Positions 59,587-64,000 of a stretch of DNA of 64,000 nucleotides are shown in pieces. The notes under the pieces are model-generated. The model made no database searches, was not told where the DNA came from, and saw nothing but the letters and a program-made list of their open reading frames with translations. The position numbers and the translations under genes are program-made. Origin of the DNA: Pelomonas saccharophila_A (GTDB lineage: Bacteria > Pseudomonadota > Gammaproteobacteria > Burkholderiales > Burkholderiaceae_C); contig NZ_JAVDXU010000001.1 in the NCBI RefSeq assembly GCF_031458095.1, forward strand, positions 2,108,001-2,172,000, read 5' to 3'. Position 1 is the stretch's first letter. The number at the start of each line of letters is the position of its first letter.

Positions 59587-61527
59587 ATGCGCCGTTTGCT
59601 GATCGCATCCCTGCTCGCCGCCGCCTTTGCCGCGGCGAATGCCGACACCACCTCCGCCGGCCACAGCTACTCCCCGCCCGAAGCCTTTGCCGCCAGTGGC
59701 CAGGGCGCGGTGCTGAAATTCACCGCCCCCGAGGGCGACGCCAGCGTCACCGTCGTCGACCTCGCCTCGGCCAAGGACGCCGCCGACGCCATCGCCCAGG
59801 CCTGGGCCCTGGTCGACCCGGGCTTCAAGCGCACGCTGCGCCTGGCCACGCCGCGCCCGGCGCGCAACGGCTGGGTCGACCAACAGGTCTTCGAGTACGA
59901 GACATCTCCCAACGAAAAGCTGGTGCTGCAGGCCATCGCCCGCCACGCCAGCACCGGCGACAAGGGCTGGGTCGTGCTGCTGCTGCAGGCCTCGGAGGCG
60001 ACGCTGGAAAAGCGCGGCGCTCCGGTCGGCAAGTTCTTCGCCAGCCTGCGCCCCAAGGGCTATGAGCGCGAGAGCTTTGCCGGCAGGACGGCCAAGCCGC
60101 TGACGCCCGAACGCGTAGAGCAGCTCAAGGCCTTCGTTGCGGACGGCATGAAGCAGCTCGACGTGCCCGGCGTGGGCCTGAGCTTCATCAACGACCGCCA
60201 GGTGGTCTGGGCCGGTGGCCTGGGCGTGCGCGAGCAGGGCAAGCCCGCGCCGGTGGACGGCGACACCCTCTTCATGGCCGCCAGCAACACCAAGGCCATG
60301 ACGACGGCCCTGCTGGCCCGCGCCGTGGACGCCGGCAAGCTGCGCTGGGACCAGCCCGCCGCCGAGGCCTACCCGGGCTTCAGGCTGGCCGACCCCGAAG
60401 TCACCAAGAGCGTGCAGATCAAGCATCTGGTGTGCGCCTGCACCGGCATGCCGCGCCAGGACCTGGAGTGGCTGTTCGCCAGTGGCAAGGCGCCGGCGAA
60501 GTCCACCTTCGACCAGCTCGGCGCCATGAAGCCGACCAGCAAGTTCGGCGAGGTGTTCCAGTACAGCAATCTGATGGTGGGCGCCGGCGGCTATGTGGCG
60601 GCCAGCGCCCTCAAGCCTGGCAAGGAGATCGGCGCGGCCTATGACGAGGCGATGCAGGAATTGCTGTTCGGGCCGCTGGGCATGAAAAGCACCACCTTCG
60701 ACTACGCCAAGGTGCTGCGCGGCAACCACGCCATGCCGCATGGCGACGCGCTGGACGGCAGCACCCGACGCGCCAGCATGGACCTGAACTACACCATCAT
60801 CCCGGCCCGCCCCGCCGGCGCCGTATGGACGACGCCACGTGACTTCAGCCGCTGGGTGCTGATGGAGCTCAACAAGGGCAGGACGCCCGAGGGCCAGCCG
60901 CTGATCGGCGAGGCCAACTGGGCCGAGCGCTACAAGCCGCAGGTCATGGTCGGCGAGGACGTCAGCTACGGCATGGGCCTGTTCGTCGACAAGCAATACG
61001 GCATCACCGTCGCCTCGCACGGCGGCGACATGCTGGGCTTTCACTCCAACATGATCTGGCTGCCCGAGTACGGCGTGGGCGTGACCATCCTGACCAACTC
61101 CGACGCCGGCGTGCTGCTGCGCGGTCCGCTGCAGAGGAAGCTGCTGGAGGTGCTGTTCGACGGCCGCCCCGAGGCCGACGAGCGCCTCAAGGTGGCGATC
61201 GCCAACCGCAAGGCCGAGGCCGCCAAGCAGCGCGAGCTGCTGACTCTGCCGGTGCCCGCCGACGCCATCAAGCCGCTGGCCGCCAGCTATGCGTCACCCG
61301 ACCTGGGCCACATCAAGGTCAGCAAGAAGGGCGGCCAGGTCCGCTTCCAGTTCGACCACTGGAACAGCGAGGTCGCGCTGCGCAAGAACGAGGACGGTAC
61401 CCAGAGCTACATGACCATCGACCCCGGCATCGGCGGCATCGAATTCGTGCGCGACGACAAGGCCGCGAAGCCGACGCTGATCCTGCGCGACGCGCAGCAC
61501 GAGTACCGTTTCGTGGCGACGCGCTGA
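59587..61527 (+). CDS. Beta-lactamase-fold serine hydrolase
   Basis: A 646-residue exported protein. The signal peptide covers about 1-19 (AAAFAAANA); an N-terminal domain of about 170 residues of unknown type precedes a class C beta-lactamase/DD-peptidase fold. Catalytic motifs are SNTK (S233, K236), YSN in FQYSNLMVG and HGG in VASHGGDMLGF, which replaces KTG. A C-terminal beta-rich domain follows. Homologues include esterases and D-aminopeptidases, so antibiotic hydrolysis should not be assumed. AGGAG precedes the ATG. It begins 40 bases after the S53 protease gene. Confidence 0.82.
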   Translation: MRRLLIASLLAAAFAAANADTTSAGHSYSPPEAFAASGQGAVLKFTAPEGDASVTVVDLASAKDAADAIAQAWALVDPGFKRTLRLATPRPARNGWVDQQVFEYETSPNEKLVLQAIARHASTGDKGWVVLLLQASEATLEKRGAPVGKFFASLRPKGYERESFAGRTAKPLTPERVEQLKAFVADGMKQLDVPGVGLSFINDRQVVWAGGLGVREQGKPAPVDGDTLFMAASNTKAMTTALLARAVDAGKLRWDQPAAEAYPGFRLADPEVTKSVQIKHLVCACTGMPRQDLEWLFASGKAPAKSTFDQLGAMKPTSKFGEVFQYSNLMVGAGGYVAASALKPGKEIGAAYDEAMQELLFGPLGMKSTTFDYAKVLRGNHAMPHGDALDGSTRRASMDLNYTIIPARPAGAVWTTPRDFSRWVLMELNKGRTPEGQPLIGEANWAERYKPQVMVGEDVSYGMGLFVDKQYGITVASHGGDMLGFHSNMIWLPEYGVGVTILTNSDAGVLLRGPLQRKLLEVLFDGRPEADERLKVAIANRKAEAAKQRELLTLPVPADAIKPLAASYASPDLGHIKVSKKGGQVRFQFDHWNSEVALRKNEDGTQSYMTIDPGIGGIEFVRDDKAAKPTLILRDAQHEYRFVATR

Positions 61528-61533
61528 TCCGGC

Positions 61534-63300
61534 TCAGCCGGCGGCGCCGGCTGCCGGCTCCGGGGCGGCCGACTCGACCGTCGGCAGCCCGAACTTGCGC
61601 ACCAGCGCATCGACGGCAGGTTGGAGACGGCGCGCCTCGCCGAGGTCGCGCTTGGCGGCTTCGGCACGGCCCAGGCGCAACTGCGCCAGCGCCCGCCCGT
61701 AGAGCGCCCCGGGCAGCCTGGCGTTGAGGGCCAGCGCCGCGTCGAAAGCCTTCACAGCGTCCGCCGGTTGGCCCAATCGCAGATAGGTCCAACCCAGGCT
61801 GTCCAGATAGGCCGTGTTCTTGCGATCCGTCGCGACCGCCTTCCTGCAATCGTCCAGGGCCAGTGCCAGCTCGAAGTTGCGGGTGGTGCGCATCCAGCAA
61901 CGCGAGTTCAGCACGTCGTCGACCCCTACGTCGTTGGGATGGCTGTCCAGCCAGAGCTGCCACTGCCGCAAGGCTTCAGTCGCCGACCCGTGGCGGCCGT
62001 AAAGCTCAGCCATGCGCTGGCGCAGATGGGCCGACGGTGGCAGCGCGGCATCCAGGGCCTGCAGATCGACGAGGGCCTGGGGCACATCGCCACGCTGGGC
62101 GTAGAGCGTGGCGCGCTCGATGCGCGCCTCATGCAGGGCGGGGTCGAGCTTCAGCACCTCGTCGAGGTCGGCGGCAGCAGCGTCCCGGCGCTTCATCTCC
62201 AGGTAGACCCGCGCACGAGCCAACCGGTACAGCGCCACATGGGGTGCCAGGGCGCAGGCTCTATCCAGGTCCGTCAGCGCGCCTTGGAGATCGTTGCGCG
62301 CCGCGGCGGCCGCACCCCTGCGCATCAGCACGTCCGCATCCTGCGGCACTTCGGAGCCGGCCTTGTCGCTGGCATCCGCCGCGGCATGCCCTTCCGACGA
62401 GAACACCGGACCGCCGTTATAGGTGGCGTAGACCTTGCGCTGCAGCCGTGACACATACACCCGGTGCGACAGCAGGTAGTCCAGGCCGAGTATGAAATCC
62501 TCGGTCTCCGCGTCGGTCACCGCCATGCGGTTGTTGCTGAGCTTCTGCTCGCCGAATTCGAAGGCATCGACGGGAACCATCCAGACCTGGGCCCGCCCTG
62601 CGCCGGCGCCCCCGACCCGGCCCATGCTGGCCATGTCCGCCTCCTTCACGCCCGCACGCCTGGCGGCGCGCAACTGCAGGATGCTGTGGGTGGCCCCGGT
62701 GTCCATCATCGCGGTCACCTCCTTGCCGTTGATGCGCACGGCCACCCGCGGCGCGCGCGGGTCATCGCCGATCAATGGCGTCGTGAAGACCTTGTCCTTG
62801 CCGGCCCAGTAGGCCAGGTTGGCATTGCGGCAGTCACTCTGCGGAAACACCAGCTTCACCATGCCGCGGGCGAGGTCGTACTCGGTGTCACCCATGGCCA
62901 GGATGCTGCGGCCCAGCATGCCTTGGTAGTGCTCGCTCTCGTTGCCGCCCACCATGAACTCGACATCGGTCCAGTCCTTGCCGCCAAACCCCGCCTTCTC
63001 GATGCGCGTGCGCTGAAGGCCCTCGATCTCGCCGGCAAACCCTCGGACGCGATAGCTGGACGGCAGATCGAAGGTCTGCAGCTTGAGCTGGCGCGCCGTC
63101 GTCGCCGACAGCATGCTGAAGAAAGCCCCGCTGTCGACCAGCATCGGGACGTCGGTGCCGTTCAGCTTCAAAGTGGTGACCGGCCGCCCGCCCACCAGCC
63201 TGACCGGCAGCTCCAGGATCTGGGGCTGGCAGTCGGCAAAGGCTGGCGATCCCAGGGTCATGGCCAACGCGCTCAAGGCCAGCAGCAGTCGTCTTCTCAC
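61534..63300 (-). CDS. Tandem retropepsin-like aspartyl protease with TPR domain
   Basis: A 588-residue exported protein (signal 1-22, start GTG at 63300 with GGAG upstream). Two retropepsin-like domains follow, each with its catalytic triad: VPMLVDSGAFFSML (D56, DSG) and TAMMDTGATHSIL (D200, DTG), each followed by a hydrophobic-Gly flap-like stretch (GMLGRSILA; ILGLDYLLSH). They could pair within the chain as in pepsin. From about residue 325 come TPR-like repeats (ADVLMRRGAAAAARNDLQGA, AYLDSLGWTYLRLGQPADAV) to the C-terminus. A periplasmic role in protein processing or complex assembly is inferred from TPRs. Confidence 0.8.
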   Translation of the reverse strand: MRRRLLLALSALAMTLGSPAFADCQPQILELPVRLVGGRPVTTLKLNGTDVPMLVDSGAFFSMLSATTARQLKLQTFDLPSSYRVRGFAGEIEGLQRTRIEKAGFGGKDWTDVEFMVGGNESEHYQGMLGRSILAMGDTEYDLARGMVKLVFPQSDCRNANLAYWAGKDKVFTTPLIGDDPRAPRVAVRINGKEVTAMMDTGATHSILQLRAARRAGVKEADMASMGRVGGAGAGRAQVWMVPVDAFEFGEQKLSNNRMAVTDAETEDFILGLDYLLSHRVYVSRLQRKVYATYNGGPVFSSEGHAAADASDKAGSEVPQDADVLMRRGAAAAARNDLQGALTDLDRACALAPHVALYRLARARVYLEMKRRDAAAADLDEVLKLDPALHEARIERATLYAQRGDVPQALVDLQALDAALPPSAHLRQRMAELYGRHGSATEALRQWQLWLDSHPNDVGVDDVLNSRCWMRTTRNFELALALDDCRKAVATDRKNTAYLDSLGWTYLRLGQPADAVKAFDAALALNARLPGALYGRALAQLRLGRAEAAKRDLGEARRLQPAVDALVRKFGLPTVESAAPEPAAGAAG

Positions 63301-63347
63301 GCAGGGCTCCGCAGTGTCATGGCCCAGTCTATGGGCGGCGCTGACGC

Positions 63348-64000
63348 CTAAATCCAGCTGACACGCGCAACCAACCCCCTAGCTTCGCGCGGCAGCAGCG
63401 TGAGCCGGGCGCCCTCGGCGCGGGCAATGCGCTCGACGATGGCCAGACCCAGGCCCGAACCGGCCTTGCCGCCGCGCGCTGCGTCGCCACGCTGGAAGGG
63501 GCGCTTGAGTTCATCGACACGGCCCGGCGCAATGCCGGGGCCGCGGTCGCGCACCTCGATCCAGGCGGCACCAGCCTCTTCGCCACAGGCCAGCTCAATG
63601 GGCGGTGCGCCGTGGTTTTGCGCATTGACGATGAGATTGAGCACGAGGCGGCGCAGGGCCTGAGGCCTGGCGCGGCGGCGCACCGGCGGTCCGTCGGCCA
63701 GCACGGGCTGCGGCAGACCGGGCGCCATCGCCAGCGTTTCGGCGAGGAACTCGCGCAGCTCGATGTCCACCGCCGGCAGCTCCTGCTCGGCAGGGTGGGC
63801 AGCGCGGGCGTAGTCGAGGAACTGGGTCAGCAGGCCGTCCAGGCCGTGCAGGCTGCGGTCCAGGGTGTCGAGCAGCTCCGGGTCGCCCTGGCCCGCATCG
63901 CGCAGCAGCTCGCTGGCGAGGCGGATCTTGGCCAGCGGCGTGCGCAGATCGTGCGACAGGCCGGCCAGCATCAAGAGGCGCTCTTCTTCGTCGCGCGCCA
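63348..64000 (-). CDS. Sensor histidine kinase, EnvZ-like (partial, N-terminus beyond the window)
   Basis: The last 217 residues of a kinase whose frame is open to the window edge. HisKA has the phosphoacceptor in LAGLSHDLRTPLAKIRLASE; the HATPase_c domain has RRLVLNLIVNAQNHGAPP, VRDRGPGIAPGRVDEL and GSGLGLAIVERIARAEG. The short D-L-R-T-P-L-A-K form and the small ATPase lid resemble EnvZ. The preceding residues ERLLMLAG suggest a HAMP-helix linker. A response regulator gene is expected just outside the window on the same strand. Confidence 0.85.
   Translation of the reverse strand, partial: ARDEEERLLMLAGLSHDLRTPLAKIRLASELLRDAGQGDPELLDTLDRSLHGLDGLLTQFLDYARAAHPAEQELPAVDIELREFLAETLAMAPGLPQPVLADGPPVRRRARPQALRRLVLNLIVNAQNHGAPPIELACGEEAGAAWIEVRDRGPGIAPGRVDELKRPFQRGDAARGGKAGSGLGLAIVERIARAEGARLTLLPREARGLVARVSWI

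Noticed and set aside
59587..61527. Antibiotic-resistance class C beta-lactamase
   Set aside because: The SxxK/YxN pattern is present but the third motif is HGG and large extra domains flank the fold, more like esterase or peptidase relatives.

Overview
The window is a uniformly GC-rich chromosomal segment, about two thirds G+C by eye, with long antisense shadow reading frames. Gene content points to a betaproteobacterium of the order Burkholderiales, most like the Roseateles/Mitsuaria/Rubrivivax group: the tail of a Bug-type tripartite tricarboxylate receptor beside matB, chemoreceptors ending in xWxxF pentapeptides, DUF1134 and DUF3455 proteins, B12-dependent NrdJ and a gamma/beta-type LexA box. 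The genus is inferred. I saw no rRNA, tRNA, CRISPR array or intact prophage.

Layout. 0-5.5 kb: Bug receptor tail, malonyl-CoA synthetase, a PAS-GGDEF diguanylate cyclase, a DnaQ-like exonuclease and an EcsC-like protein. 5.6-9.3 kb: two tandem paralogous chemoreceptors. 9.3-11.6 kb: a 4-hydroxyproline epimerase preceded by the stub of a DapA-like gene, then cyclopropane fatty acid synthase. 11.6-14.4 kb: an ECF sigma/anti-sigma pair with a DUF3455 lipoprotein, and a cytochrome c-P460 fusion. 14.4-19.7 kb: a spermidine-synthase-like protein, a DUF1275 membrane protein, an RHH regulator with a palindrome in its promoter region, an NTF2-like protein and a single-chain biotin-dependent carboxylase broken by a +1 G frameshift.

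19.8-33.3 kb is the most coherent functional block and reads as a cyanophycin (multi-L-arginyl-poly-L-aspartate) utilisation locus: an atypical POT-family transporter, a TonB-dependent receptor, two different secreted S51 cyanophycinases, a CphZ/AotO-type beta-Asp-Arg dipeptide hydrolase, a YfcC-family transporter, an AraC-type ArgR-like regulator, arginine N-succinyltransferase plus an N-terminally truncated partner, and a periplasmic binding protein. Both cyanophycinase promoter regions carry paired half-sites GTCGC-N8-AA (one half degenerate at the second site) spaced 21 bp apart, the form known for Pseudomonas ArgR sites. The polymer would be cut outside the cytoplasm, the dipeptide imported and split, and the arginine fed to the AST pathway; the other ast genes must lie elsewhere.

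33.3-38.6 kb: two small hypotheticals, a 1,031-bp transposon-like element (25-bp terminal inverted repeats, 5-bp target duplication) carrying a dnaE2 fragment, then nrdJ with an SOS box, and DUF1134. 38.7-42.7 kb: a hypothetical gene, a PilZ protein whose only well-placed start is AUC, and a LytS-like kinase / degenerate pseudokinase / LytTR regulator operon. 42.7-43.3 kb holds a long imperfect inverted repeat without genes. 43.4-50.1 kb: an alpha/beta hydrolase, a JmjC-like cupin protein, a TPR-GGDEF cyclase and a molybdopterin oxidoreductase. 50.2-57.4 kb: a two-component cluster (REC-HD-GYP, REC, PAS kinase) followed by a partly decayed second copy (HTH-REC, response-regulator tail, PAS kinase); the two kinases share a near-identical ~700-bp 3' half. 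57.5-64 kb: a c-di-GMP-I riboswitch in front of an S53 protease, a beta-lactamase-fold hydrolase, a tandem retropepsin-TPR protein, and an EnvZ-like kinase running off the window.

Cyclic di-GMP recurs: two GGDEF enzymes with I-sites, a variant HD-GYP protein, PilZ and the riboswitch.
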